Positions 33,661 through 42,417 of a stretch of DNA of 64,000 nt are shown here, piece by piece. The first letter of the stretch is position 1. Each line of letters opens with the position of its first letter. Both the position numbers and the translations under genes were made by a program. Location of the stretch: NCBI RefSeq assembly GCF_001447195.1, contig NZ_LFRI01000086.1, positions 1-64,000 of the forward strand, read 5' to 3'. The DNA comes from Aquabacterium parvum. GTDB taxonomy: Bacteria; Pseudomonadota; Gammaproteobacteria; Burkholderiales; Burkholderiaceae_C. A model generated the notes under the pieces. It was not told where the DNA came from. It worked only from the letters and a program-made list of their open reading frames with translations, and did not search any database.

Positions 33661-33684
33661 AAAGCCGGGGCATGCCCCGGCTTT
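33661..33684. terminator. Bidirectional terminator, tacT and pntB
   Basis: A perfect 24-bp palindrome (AAAGCCGGGGCA with its complement) flanked by A and T runs lies between two convergent genes. It can serve the GNAT gene on the plus strand and pntB on the minus strand. Confidence 0.85.
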
Positions 33685-33727
33685 CTGCTTTGGCGAGGCG
33701 GCTGCCATCAGACAACCACCAGGTGAA

Positions 33728-35182
33728 TCACTCCACCGCCTTGACCATGTCCTCGACCACCTTCTTGGCGTCGCCGAACACCATCATCGTCTTGTCCATG
33801 TAGAACAGCTCGTTGTCCAGGCCGGCATAACCGGAAGCCATCGAACGCTTGTTCACGATCACGGTCTTGGCCTTGTAGGCCTCCAGGATCGGCATGCCGT
33901 AGATCGGCGAGCCCTTGACGTGCGCAGCCGGGTTCACCACGTCGTTGGCACCCAGGATGATGACCACGTCGGCCTGGCCGAACTCGCCGTTGATGTCTTC
34001 CATCTCGAAGACCTGGTCGTAGGGCACTTCGGCCTCGGCCAGCAGCACGTTCATGTGACCGGGCATGCGGCCCGCCACCGGGTGGATGGCGTACTTGACG
34101 TTGATGCCCTTCTCGGTGAGCTTGTGAGCCAGTTCCTTGACCGCGTGCTGAGCACGGGCCACGGCCAGGCCGTAACCCGGCACGATCACCACGGTCTCGG
34201 CGTTGCCCAGCACGAAGGCGGCGTCGTCGGCCGAGCCGCTCTTGACGCTGCGCTGCTGCTGTGCGCCACCCGTGGCGGCAGCACCTGCGTCACCACCGAA
34301 GCCACCCAGGATCACGTTGAAGAACGAGCGGTTCATCGCCTTGCACATGATGTACGAGAGGATGGCACCGGACGAGCCCACGAGCGAGCCAGCGACGATC
34401 AGCATCGAGTTGTTCAGCGAGAAGCCGATGCCGGCTGCCGCCCAACCCGAGTAGCTGTTGAGCATCGACACCACCACGGGCATGTCGGCGCCGCCGATGG
34501 GGATGATGATCAGCACGCCTAGAACGAAGCTCAGCGCGATCAGCGCCACGAACACGTCCATGCGCTGCGTGGCCATGAAGACACCGATCAGGCCGATGAG
34601 GGCCAGGCCCAGCACCAGGTTCAGCATGTGCTGACCAGCGAAGTTCACCGGTGCGCCCTGGAACAGGCGGAACTTGTACTTGCCGCTGAGCTTGCCGAAG
34701 GCGATGACCGAACCCGAGAAGGTGATGGCACCGATGGCCGCGCCCAGGGCGAGTTCGAGCAGGTTGCCCACCGGGATCTGGGCGAGCGAGCCGTCAGCCG
34801 GCTTGGCCACGATCTGGAAGGCATAAGGCTCGGCGACCACGGCCACGGCGATGAACACCGCAGCCAGACCGATCATGCTGTGCATGAAGGCCACCAGCTC
34901 GGGCATCTTGGTCATCTCGACGCGCTTGGCCATGATGGCGCCAGCGCCGCCGCCGATCACCAGCGCGCCCAGCACGTAGGCGATGCCTTCACCGAAGTTC
35001 AGCGCCAGGGCTTGCGCCTGGCCATGGATCAGGCCGATGGTGGTGAGCACGGCAATGGTCATGCCGGTCATGCCGAAGACGTTGCCACGGATGGACGTCG
35101 TCGGGTGGCTGAGGCCCTTGAGCGCCTGGATGAAAAACACCGAGGCGACGAGGTACAGCAGTGCGATGAGGTTCATGCTCAT
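33728..35182 (-). CDS. pntB: NAD(P) transhydrogenase subunit beta
   Basis: A 484-residue integral membrane subunit that carries the NADP(H)-binding domain III and most of the proton channel. About eight or nine helices fill residues 1-260 (with GADMPVVVSMLNSYSGWAAA). A linker leads to the Rossmann-like domain III (VIVPGYGLAVARAQHAVKE) and the conserved tail (DDVVNPAAHVKGSPIYGMP). The ATG follows the pntAB stop without a gap. With the two alpha subunits it uses the proton gradient to make NADPH from NADH. It is the last gene of the operon, ended by the terminator at 33661-33684. Confidence 0.96.
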   Translation of the reverse strand: MSMNLIALLYLVASVFFIQALKGLSHPTTSIRGNVFGMTGMTIAVLTTIGLIHGQAQALALNFGEGIAYVLGALVIGGGAGAIMAKRVEMTKMPELVAFMHSMIGLAAVFIAVAVVAEPYAFQIVAKPADGSLAQIPVGNLLELALGAAIGAITFSGSVIAFGKLSGKYKFRLFQGAPVNFAGQHMLNLVLGLALIGLIGVFMATQRMDVFVALIALSFVLGVLIIIPIGGADMPVVVSMLNSYSGWAAAGIGFSLNNSMLIVAGSLVGSSGAILSYIMCKAMNRSFFNVILGGFGGDAGAAATGGAQQQRSVKSGSADDAAFVLGNAETVVIVPGYGLAVARAQHAVKELAHKLTEKGINVKYAIHPVAGRMPGHMNVLLAEAEVPYDQVFEMEDINGEFGQADVVIILGANDVVNPAAHVKGSPIYGMPILEAYKAKTVIVNKRSMASGYAGLDNELFYMDKTMMVFGDAKKVVEDMVKAVE

Positions 35183-35491
35183 TTACTTGGCTCCTGCCTT
35201 CTTGTCCTTCTTCTTGAACATCTCGAGCATGCGCCGGGTGACCAGGAAGCCGCCAAAGACGTTCACTGCGGCCAGCGCCACGGCCAGCACGCCCATGGTC
35301 TTGCCCAGCGGGGTCACCGTCAGCGCGGCGGCCAGCATGGCGCCCACGATGACGATGGCGGACACGGCATTGGTGACAGCCATCAGCGGCGTGTGCAGAG
35401 CGGGGGTCACCGTCCAGACCACGTGGTAGCCAACGTAGATGGCCAGCACGAAGATGGTCAGGTTGATGACGACGTGCGAGATCGCTTCCAT
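35183..35491 (-). CDS. pntAB: NAD(P) transhydrogenase subunit alpha-2
   Basis: A 102-residue small membrane subunit (domain II part) with three helices, including VVINLTIFVLAIYVGYHVVW and the conserved TPALHTPLMAVTNAVSAIV loop. It ends in a Lys-rich tail. In E. coli this part is fused to PntA, but in Rhodospirillum-like systems it is a separate chain, as here. The stop abuts the pntB start. A GGAGACAAC motif precedes the ATG. It is separated from the alpha-1 gene by panD. Confidence 0.94.
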   Translation of the reverse strand: MEAISHVVINLTIFVLAIYVGYHVVWTVTPALHTPLMAVTNAVSAIVIVGAMLAAALTVTPLGKTMGVLAVALAAVNVFGGFLVTRRMLEMFKKKDKKAGAK

Positions 35492-35522
35492 CGTTGTCTC
35501 CTGGGATCTTGAAAAAGGGGGG

Positions 35523-35888
35523 TCAGTCGAACTTGCGGACTTCCTTGATGGCGTTGCCCTCGTCGAGCAGCACCACCTTGGGCTTGTAGCCAGCGACTTC
35601 GCCTTCGGTCATGGGCGCATAGGTGCAGATGATCAGCAGGTCACCGACGTGGGCCTTGCGGGCCGCTGCGCCGTTGAGCGAGATGACACCCGAGCCACGC
35701 GGCGCCTTGATGACGTAGGTGGAGAAGCGTTCGCCGTTGTTGATGTTGTAGAGCTCGATGTACTCGAACTCCTTCATGTCGGCGGCGTCCAGCAGGTCTT
35801 CATCGATCCCGCAGGAGCCCTCGTAGTTCAGATCGGCCTCGGTCACCGTGGCACGGTGAAGCTTGGCTCGCAGCATGACGCGTTGCAT
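35523..35888 (-). CDS. panD: Aspartate 1-decarboxylase
   Basis: A 121-residue pyruvoyl enzyme converting L-aspartate to beta-alanine for pantothenate and coenzyme A synthesis. The self-cleavage site is intact as NYEGSCGID (Gly-Ser bond), with Lys9 in [12 protein letters not shown] and the catalytic region [12 protein letters not shown]. Length is as usual for PanD (126 in E. coli). The gene lies between pntAA (18 bp upstream) and pntAB (31 bp downstream) in the same direction, so it is almost certainly in the transhydrogenase operon. This placement is not one I recall as standard. Confidence 0.96.
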   Translation of the reverse strand: MQRVMLRAKLHRATVTEADLNYEGSCGIDEDLLDAADMKEFEYIELYNINNGERFSTYVIKAPRGSGVISLNGAAARKAHVGDLLIICTYAPMTEGEVAGYKPKVVLLDEGNAIKEVRKFD

Positions 35889-35906
35889 GGGGTACTCCTA
35901 CAGTGA

Positions 35907-37022
35907 TCAGGCCCGCAGCAACTGACCGTCGCGGCACATCAGGCAGGCCTTGACGATGTCGTCTTCGAGGTCAACGTGGAACTGGCCTTCCTTGTTGAAG
36001 ACCAGTTTCAAAAAGTCCAGCACGTTGCGGGCATACAGTGCGGACGCGTCGGCAGCCACCAGGGCCGGCAGGTTGGTTTCACCGACCAGGGTCACGCCGT
36101 GCTTGACGACGGTCTTGCCGGCTTCGGTCAGAGGGCAGTTGCCACCGGCTGGCGCAGCCAGGTCAACGATGACCGAGCCAGGCTTCATGGCCTTGACCAT
36201 GTCCTCGGTGACCAGCACCGGGGCGGCGCGACCGGGGATCAGGGCGGTGGTGATGACGATGTCGGCGGCGGCCACGCGCTTGGCCACTTCCACCTTCTGG
36301 CGGTCGAGCCAGGACTGCGGCATCGGGCGGGCGTAACCGCCCACGCCTTCGGCGGCTTCCTTTTCTTCGGCCGTCTCGAAAGAGACGTCGATGAACTTGG
36401 CGCCCAGCGACTCGACCTGCTCCTTCACCGAAGGACGCACGTCGGAGGCCTCAATGACCGCGCCCAGGCGCTTGGCCGTGGCAATCGCCTGCAGCCCTGC
36501 CACGCCCACGCCCAGGATCACCACGCGGGCGGCCTTGACGGTGCCGGCGGCGGTCATGAGCATCGGGAAGATGCGCTGGTACTTGTCGGCGGCGATCATG
36601 ACGGCCTTGTAGCCCGCCAGGTTGGCCTGCGAGGACAGCACGTCCATGCTCTGGGCACGGGTGGTGCGCGGCGCGGCTTCCAAGGCGAAGGCGGTCAGCT
36701 TGGCGTCGGTCAGGCCTTGCAGGCCGTCCTTGTCGAACGGGTTGAGCATGCCGACCAGCGCAGCGCCGGGCTTCATGAGGGCGCGTTCGTCGGCGTTCGG
36801 CGAGCGCACCTTGAGCACCATGTCGGCACCGAAAGCGCCGGCCAGGTCGGTGATCTCGGCACCGGCGGCCACGTAGGCCTCATCGGTGACGCTGGCGGCG
36901 ACGCCTGCGCCCGATTGCACGCGCAGGGTGTGACCCTGGGCCTTGAGCTTCTTGACGGTTTCCGGGGTCACGGCAACGCGGGTTTCGCCCGCGAAGGTTT
37001 CCTGGGGTATGCCGATGAGCAT
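35907..37022 (-). CDS. pntAA: NAD(P) transhydrogenase subunit alpha-1
   Basis: A 371-residue soluble NAD(H)-binding subunit (domain I). It starts MLIGIPQETFAGETRVAVTP, the shared alanine dehydrogenase/PntA N-terminus. The Rossmann motif is GVGVAGLQAIATAKRLGA followed by ASDVR, with the conserved RAQSMDVLSSQANLAGYKA region. A GGAGACACGT stretch precedes the ATG. It is first in the order pntAA-panD-pntAB-pntB. The remaining domain II and III parts are on the separate chains downstream. Promoter boxes are not evident between 37023 and 37081. Confidence 0.95.
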   Translation of the reverse strand: MLIGIPQETFAGETRVAVTPETVKKLKAQGHTLRVQSGAGVAASVTDEAYVAAGAEITDLAGAFGADMVLKVRSPNADERALMKPGAALVGMLNPFDKDGLQGLTDAKLTAFALEAAPRTTRAQSMDVLSSQANLAGYKAVMIAADKYQRIFPMLMTAAGTVKAARVVILGVGVAGLQAIATAKRLGAVIEASDVRPSVKEQVESLGAKFIDVSFETAEEKEAAEGVGGYARPMPQSWLDRQKVEVAKRVAAADIVITTALIPGRAAPVLVTEDMVKAMKPGSVIVDLAAPAGGNCPLTEAGKTVVKHGVTLVGETNLPALVAADASALYARNVLDFLKLVFNKEGQFHVDLEDDIVKACLMCRDGQLLRA

Positions 37023-37209
37023 ACGTGTCTCCTGCTGGTGAGGCGCCGGGCCCTGTCCCCCTCACATGATTGTGAAGAAAGGTGAACCCGACGGGAATGA
37101 ATGGTGCCAAACCCACCAGCATACACAAAGACGGCGACTTTCCCGGGGCGCGGCGTGATGCGAAGGGCCCGTTTTGCGTCGCGAGGGCACCCCACCCCCC
37201 GCGAATTGA

Positions 37210-37300
37210 TGACAAACGTTGTCAATTTTGGCCAGCACAGGGCCTGCGCCCACCGTTCCCCCAAGCGGGTCACCCACACGTCACGCCATTGGGGGATAAT
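37210..37300 (+). promoter_or_regulatory. Possible NUDIX-mnmA promoter and operator-like palindrome
   Basis: TGACAA-ACG-TTGTCA (37210-37224) is a perfect inverted repeat, and GATAAT at 37295-37300 is a fair -10 box 10 bp before the NUDIX ATG. The short distance would give almost no leader. No good -35 is spaced for it. Confidence 0.35.
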
Positions 37301-37309
37301 GCCGGGCTC

Positions 37310-37864
37310 ATGAACTCCGCCGATCTGCTCGCCGTCACGGTACCGCCTGGCCAACCCGCCGCCCCCAAGGTGCGCTGGAAGCCCAACGTCACCGTCGCCG
37401 CGCTCATCGAGCGTGACGGCCGCTTCCTGCTGGTCGAGGAAGACACCTCGGACGGCCTGCTGCTGAACAACCCCGCCGGTCACCTCGACCCGGGCGAGTC
37501 GCCACTGCAGGGCGTCATCCGGGAGACGCTGGAAGAAACCGCCTGCCAGTTCACGCCCGAAGGCTTCCTGGGTCTGTACATGTCCCGCTTTCGCCGCACC
37601 CGCACCGGCGAAGACATCACCTACCTGCGCCTGGCCTTCTTCGGCTCGGTCAGCGAGCCCGATCTCTCGCTGCAGCTCGACGAAGGCATCGTGCGCGCCG
37701 TCTGGATGACGGCCGACGAGATCCGCGCCTGCCCCGAGCGCCACCGCAGCCCGCTGGTGCTCGAATGCCTGGAAAGCTACCTGGCTGGTCAGCGCTACCC
37801 GCTGGAGTTGCTGACCGTGCATGACAGCGTGTTCTCCGCGCCCAGCCACCACCGCGCCGCCTGA
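37310..37864 (+). CDS. NUDIX hydrolase
   Basis: A 184-residue NUDIX enzyme of the NudJ-like kind, expected to hydrolyse a nucleoside diphosphate-linked or related phosphate substrate. The Nudix box is complete: GHLDPGESPLQGVIRETLEETA is read here as GHLDPGES, then the RETLEETA part with catalytic Glu residues. The start at 37310 was preferred over an upstream in-frame ATG because the conserved fold begins soon after. It is followed 49 bp later by mnmA, a pairing that recurs in proteobacteria (NudJ near the tRNA thiolation gene in E. coli). Confidence 0.88.
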   Translation: MNSADLLAVTVPPGQPAAPKVRWKPNVTVAALIERDGRFLLVEEDTSDGLLLNNPAGHLDPGESPLQGVIRETLEETACQFTPEGFLGLYMSRFRRTRTGEDITYLRLAFFGSVSEPDLSLQLDEGIVRAVWMTADEIRACPERHRSPLVLECLESYLAGQRYPLELLTVHDSVFSAPSHHRAA

Positions 37865-37913
37865 CAGCGGCCGGCCCCGGTTCGCCGCGGCCCCCTGAAC
37901 GTTCTTGCACCCC

Positions 37914-39050
37914 ATGTCCATCCGCCCCCAACGTGTCGTCGTCGGCCTCAGTGGCGGGGTGGACTCGGCCGTCACGGCCTGGCTGCTCAAGCAGCAAGGC
38001 CACGAGGTCATCGGCATCTTCATGAAGAACTGGGAAGACGACGACGACAGCGAGTTCTGCTCGTCGCGCCAGGACTTCCTGGACGCTGCCTCGGTGGCCG
38101 ACGTCATCGGCATCGAGATCGAGCACGTGAACTTCGCGGCCGACTACAAAGACCGCGTCTTCGCCGAGTTCCTGCGCGAGTACCAGGCCGGGCGCACGCC
38201 CAACCCCGACGTGCTGTGCAACGCGGAGATCAAGTTCAAGGCCTTCCTGGACCACGCCATGCGCCTGGGCGCCGAAAAGATCGCCACCGGGCACTACGCG
38301 CGGGTGCGCAGCGTGGCCGATGAAGCCTTCGAAGCCGGCCAGCGCTTCGAACTGCTCAAGGGCCTGGACCCGCTGAAAGACCAGAGCTACTTCCTGCACC
38401 GCCTGAACCAGGCGCAGCTGTCCAAGACGATGTTCCCGGTGGGCGAGCTGCCCAAGACCGAGGTGCGCCGCATCGCAGGCGAGATCAAGCTGCCCAACGC
38501 CCGCAAGAAGGACTCGACGGGCATTTGCTTCATCGGCGAGCGGCCCTTTCGCGAGTTCCTCAACCGCTACCTGAGCAACACGCCCGGCCCCATCAAGGAC
38601 GACAAGGGCCGCAAGCTGGGTGAACACGTGGGCCTGAGCTTCTACACGCTGGGCCAACGCAAGGGCATCGGCATCGGGGGCGTGAAAGACAAGGGCGCAC
38701 CGCGTGGGGGTGGTGAGCACGAACCGTGGTTCGTCGCCCGCAAGGACCTCGAGGCGAACACGCTGTACGTGGTGCAAGGCCACGACCACCCCTGGCTGCA
38801 GCAGCACACGCTGGTGGCCGATGACCTGAGCTGGGTCGATGGTCGGGGCCCGGCGGTGGGCCTGCAGCCGATGGCCGCCAAAACGCGTTATCGCCAGGCC
38901 GATGCGGCTTGCGAGGTCACGGGCGCAAGTGCGCAGACGCTGGCCTTGCGCTTCCCCGAGGCGCAATGGGCCGTCACGCCAGGCCAGTCGGCCGTGCTTT
39001 ACCAGGGCGATGTCTGCCTGGGTGGCGGCGTGATCGCCAGCGCAGGCTGA
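37914..39050 (+). CDS. mnmA: tRNA-specific 2-thiouridylase MnmA
   Basis: A 378-residue enzyme that installs sulfur on U34 of tRNAs for Lys, Glu and Gln. It has the PP-loop [16 protein letters not shown], the catalytic cysteine in [14 protein letters not shown], the second cysteine in [16 protein letters not shown] and the tRNA-binding C-terminal beta domain. The ATG at 37914 is chosen; a TTG 9 bp earlier is in frame. Residue 233-243 region [15 protein letters not shown] is a slightly extended loop compared with E. coli (368 residues). It follows the NUDIX gene in the same direction. Confidence 0.96.
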   Translation: MSIRPQRVVVGLSGGVDSAVTAWLLKQQGHEVIGIFMKNWEDDDDSEFCSSRQDFLDAASVADVIGIEIEHVNFAADYKDRVFAEFLREYQAGRTPNPDVLCNAEIKFKAFLDHAMRLGAEKIATGHYARVRSVADEAFEAGQRFELLKGLDPLKDQSYFLHRLNQAQLSKTMFPVGELPKTEVRRIAGEIKLPNARKKDSTGICFIGERPFREFLNRYLSNTPGPIKDDKGRKLGEHVGLSFYTLGQRKGIGIGGVKDKGAPRGGGEHEPWFVARKDLEANTLYVVQGHDHPWLQQHTLVADDLSWVDGRGPAVGLQPMAAKTRYRQADAACEVTGASAQTLALRFPEAQWAVTPGQSAVLYQGDVCLGGGVIASAG

Positions 39051-39272
39051 CGCACACGGCCTTGACGCCGCCCGGCCCTCGGCGCGCAGCCCGGTCAACG
39101 GGGTCGATGCAACGGCCACCATGACATGCTGCAACAATTTCCCGCTGGACGTCACTCGGCAATTCTGACAACTTGGGCGACGCGGAGCGCGCGTGCAGCT
39201 CGCTTCCTGCACCTCCGATCTGGCGCTGGCCATGTCGGTTGAACAAGGTCCAACGCAGCGGAGAAAACCAAG

Positions 39273-41858
39273 ATGCCAGGGACGCGCAAGCTCGGCCGAT
39301 CGGCCGTGTCAAAGGGTGCATGGGTGTTGCTGTGCTGGGTGGGAGGCGTGATGGCCGCCACCTTGCTGATCCGGGGCAGCGGCTCCACCACGCCCACCCT
39401 GCCCCCAGCCACCACCCTGATCGGCTCGACCCCTGTTGCGCCCGACGTCCCGGGCGTGCCGACCTCACCCACACCTGGCGACCCCAACGAATCCCCCCCC
39501 GGCCTGGACACCCGGCCGCCCAACGCCACCTGCCACGCACCGGAGCGCCCCGTCGAGCAGGCCAGCGTTTCCTTGAGCAGGGCCATCTCGAACGTGGGCT
39601 TTGGCGCGGTGGGCATGGCCCGCGCGCCCAACGACCCCAGCAAGTGGTACCTGGTCGACCGCGCAGGCGTGATCAAACGCTTCAACCGACAAGGTGGCTC
39701 GTTCAGCGCTGCCGGCGACTTCGTGGACCTGCGCGACCGGGTCCAGACCGCGGTTCAAGGCAACCAGGGCGAGATGGGCCTGCTCAGCCTGGTCATGCAC
39801 CCGAACTTCGCAGCCAACGCTCAGGTCTACGTTTACTACAGCGGGGCCAGTGCCAGCGGCACGGCCACCGAGGGGCGCATCTCCAGGTTCATCAGCCGCG
39901 ACAACGGGCTCACGCTGGACAAGGATTCCGAAGAGGTGCTCATCCGGGTGCCCCGGACGTCGGCGCTGCACTGGGGCGGCTCGCTGCAGTTCGGCCCGGA
40001 CGGCTTTCTTTACGCGGCCTTCGGTGACGGACGGCAACACACCGCCGTGCAAGACCTGAGCAGCCTGCTGGGCAAGATGATCCGCATCGATGTCAGCCCG
40101 GCGACGGGCTACGCCGTGCCACCGAGCAACCCTTTCGTGTCCCGAGCAGGAGCCAGGCCGGAGATCTTCGCCCTGGGCTTTCGCAACCCCTGGGGCTGGA
40201 CCATCGACCGCGTGAGCGGCGACATCTGGGTGGGCGATGTCGGTGAGGGCGCGTTCGAGGAGGTCAACCGGGTGGTCAAGGGCAGCAACCACGGATGGCC
40301 CATCCTGGAGGGCAACCAGTGCACCAATTGGGTCGCTTGTGTGCGCACTGGCCTGTCCGAAGCCGCCCTCGTGTACGAGCACGACGACAGCGGCGCCGGC
40401 AACGCGGTCATCGGCGGCTTTGTGTACCACGGCGACGCCATCCCCGATCTCAAAGGCCGGTTCGTGTTCGCCGACGTCTCGGGCAAGGTCTACGCGCTCA
40501 AGCAAACCGAGAGCGGGCAGCACCTGCGGCAGCAACTGGCTCAGGTCTCCGGCTACCCGACCATTTTTGGCCGCGACGAAAAGGACGAGCTGTTCCTGTC
40601 CGTGGGCTGGTCTTTGATGGCCATCGGCCCCTCCGGAGTTCGTGAGCCTTCTGCCTTGCCCGCGCGCTTGTCGCAAACCGGCTGCTTCGATGCGCAACGC
40701 GACTGGCAACCTGCGTCGGGCGTGCTGCCCTTCGAGGTCAATTCGCCGCTGTGGTCCGATGGCGCCAGCAAGGAGCGCTTCCTGGCATTGCCCGATGGCA
40801 AGCAGATCCACATCGAGGCCAACGGCGACTGGACGCTGCCCATCGGCTCGGTCTTGATCAAGCATTTCCGCCTGGGGGGGCGACTGATCGAGACCCGCTT
40901 CCTGGTGCGGCACACCGATGGCGACTGGAGCGGCTACACCTACGAGTGGGCCGATGACCAGAGCGATGCGCACCTGCTGGAGTCGGCCAAGGTCAAGCAG
41001 GTCGGCACCCAGACCTGGCACTACCCGAGTCGGGCGCAGTGCATGGCTTGTCACACCGAGGTGGCGGGGCGCTCGCTGGGGCTGGAGACGGGCCAACTCA
41101 ACCGCACGGCGAGCTATCAGGCAACGGGCCGCATGGCCAACCAGCTGAGCACGCTCAACCACATCGGCCTGTTCGACGCGCCCCTGACCGAGGCGCCGGC
41201 CTTCCTGGCAGCGCTGCCGACCCCTGGCGACAGATCGAAGGCACTGGACGCTCGGGCGCGCTCCTACCTGCACGCCAACTGCGCCATTTGTCACCAGCCT
41301 GGCGGGCCAGGTCGTGGGCCGGAGGACTTCCGTTTCACCACGCCCGCAGCAGCCATGGGCGCCATCGGTGTCGAACCCACGCAGACCAACTTCGGCGTCG
41401 AGGGCGCCAAGCTCATCACGCCAGGCCGCCCTGATCTGTCCATCGTCAGCCTGCGCACCCACCTGCTGGAGACCGGTCGCATGCCACCGCTGGGCCGCAA
41501 CCTGGTGGACGAGGCGGGCGTGGCCCTGCTGGACCAGTGGATCCGATCGGGCCTGGGCATGGGCGTGGCCGACACGGATCGCGACGGCATCGCCGACCAC
41601 GTCGACAACTGCCCCAAATCCACCAACCCAACTCAACTGGACGCGGATGGCGACGGTTTTGGCAACGCCTGTGACGCCGACTTCAACGGCGACCGCCGGG
41701 TCGATGCGCTCGACGAGGCCATCATCCGTCAAGCCTACGGTTCATCGGTCGGACAGCCGGCCTACCTGCCTGTGGCGGACATGGACGGGGACAGCCGCAT
41801 CAGCGCACTGGACATGACGCGGTTTCGCCGGCGGCTGGGCCTGCCAGTGGGCGATTGA
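39273..41858 (+). CDS. Sorbosone dehydrogenase-like/diheme/dockerin-like fusion
   Basis: An 861-residue exported oxidoreductase. An N-terminal hydrophobic segment (AWVLLCWVGGVMAATLLI) and a Pro/Thr linker lead to a six-bladed propeller of the glucose/sorbosone dehydrogenase type (about 95-460; ALGFRNPWGWTIDR, GDVGEGAFEEVN). Next is a region like TIGR03806 (PFEVNSPLWSDGASKERFL) with two heme sites, CMACH (about 590) and CAICH (about 670). The C-terminus has thrombospondin-3-like calcium loops (DTDRDGIADHVDNCP) and a dockerin-like pair ending near 855. It probably passes electrons from a sugar or alcohol via PQQ to heme. Substrate is unknown. Confidence 0.84.
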   Translation: MPGTRKLGRSAVSKGAWVLLCWVGGVMAATLLIRGSGSTTPTLPPATTLIGSTPVAPDVPGVPTSPTPGDPNESPPGLDTRPPNATCHAPERPVEQASVSLSRAISNVGFGAVGMARAPNDPSKWYLVDRAGVIKRFNRQGGSFSAAGDFVDLRDRVQTAVQGNQGEMGLLSLVMHPNFAANAQVYVYYSGASASGTATEGRISRFISRDNGLTLDKDSEEVLIRVPRTSALHWGGSLQFGPDGFLYAAFGDGRQHTAVQDLSSLLGKMIRIDVSPATGYAVPPSNPFVSRAGARPEIFALGFRNPWGWTIDRVSGDIWVGDVGEGAFEEVNRVVKGSNHGWPILEGNQCTNWVACVRTGLSEAALVYEHDDSGAGNAVIGGFVYHGDAIPDLKGRFVFADVSGKVYALKQTESGQHLRQQLAQVSGYPTIFGRDEKDELFLSVGWSLMAIGPSGVREPSALPARLSQTGCFDAQRDWQPASGVLPFEVNSPLWSDGASKERFLALPDGKQIHIEANGDWTLPIGSVLIKHFRLGGRLIETRFLVRHTDGDWSGYTYEWADDQSDAHLLESAKVKQVGTQTWHYPSRAQCMACHTEVAGRSLGLETGQLNRTASYQATGRMANQLSTLNHIGLFDAPLTEAPAFLAALPTPGDRSKALDARARSYLHANCAICHQPGGPGRGPEDFRFTTPAAAMGAIGVEPTQTNFGVEGAKLITPGRPDLSIVSLRTHLLETGRMPPLGRNLVDEAGVALLDQWIRSGLGMGVADTDRDGIADHVDNCPKSTNPTQLDADGDGFGNACDADFNGDRRVDALDEAIIRQAYGSSVGQPAYLPVADMDGDSRISALDMTRFRRRLGLPVGD

Positions 41859-41930
41859 ACGAGGTCCAGCCAGAAGGCCCTGCGCGCGCTTGCCGGCTCA
41901 GGGCTGGCGGGGTGGCGACAATGGCGAGAC

Positions 41931-42398
41931 ATGAACGCCCTGATCGCCCCCACCGGCAGCGCCGCCGCGCCCATCGTCATCCTCGACACCAACGCCCTGC
42001 TGGACTGGCGGGTGTTCAAGGACCCGGTCGCTCACCCCATCGCAGGCGCCATCCTGAGCGGGCGCCTGCGCTGGCTCGCCTGCCCGTCGATGGAGCAGGA
42101 GTGGCACCAGGTCTGGCCACGCAGTTACTTCAAGCCCTGGCAACCCGACCCGATGCTCACGCTGACGGTGTTCCAGCACGCCACCTTCGTGGACGAGCCG
42201 CCGCGCGGCCCCCTGCGCTGCAAAGACCCGGACGACCAGGTCTTCATCGACCTGGCGCTGCACGTGGGCGCGACATGGCTGCTGAGCAAGGACGCTGCGC
42301 TGCTCAAACTGGCCGGACGTGCGAGGAAGCTCACGGGCCTGGAGGTCATGCCGCTGACGCAATGGTCAGGCATGTGCGACAATGCGGGTTCTCCCTGA
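41931..42398 (+). CDS. PIN-domain protein, orphan
   Basis: A 155-residue PIN-fold protein, usually a metal-dependent RNase. The first acidic residue is in IVILDTNALLDW, a second set in CKDPDDQVFIDLALHVGATWLLSKDAALL with the conserved DDQ and SKD motifs. It resembles VapC-type proteins annotated as toxin components of the PIN family. No antitoxin gene precedes it: the gap to the dehydrogenase is only 72 bp. It is followed 19 bp later by the thioesterase gene. The toxin role is therefore not supported by context. Confidence 0.78.
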   Translation: MNALIAPTGSAAAPIVILDTNALLDWRVFKDPVAHPIAGAILSGRLRWLACPSMEQEWHQVWPRSYFKPWQPDPMLTLTVFQHATFVDEPPRGPLRCKDPDDQVFIDLALHVGATWLLSKDAALLKLAGRARKLTGLEVMPLTQWSGMCDNAGSP

Positions 42399-42417
42399 AC
42401 CGCGTTGAACAGTGACC

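Noticed and set aside
39051-39272. Gap between mnmA and the dehydrogenase fusion
   Set aside because: No RNA gene, repeat or terminator with a T tract was identified there.
41931-42398. VapBC toxin-antitoxin system
   Set aside because: No antitoxin frame precedes the PIN gene.
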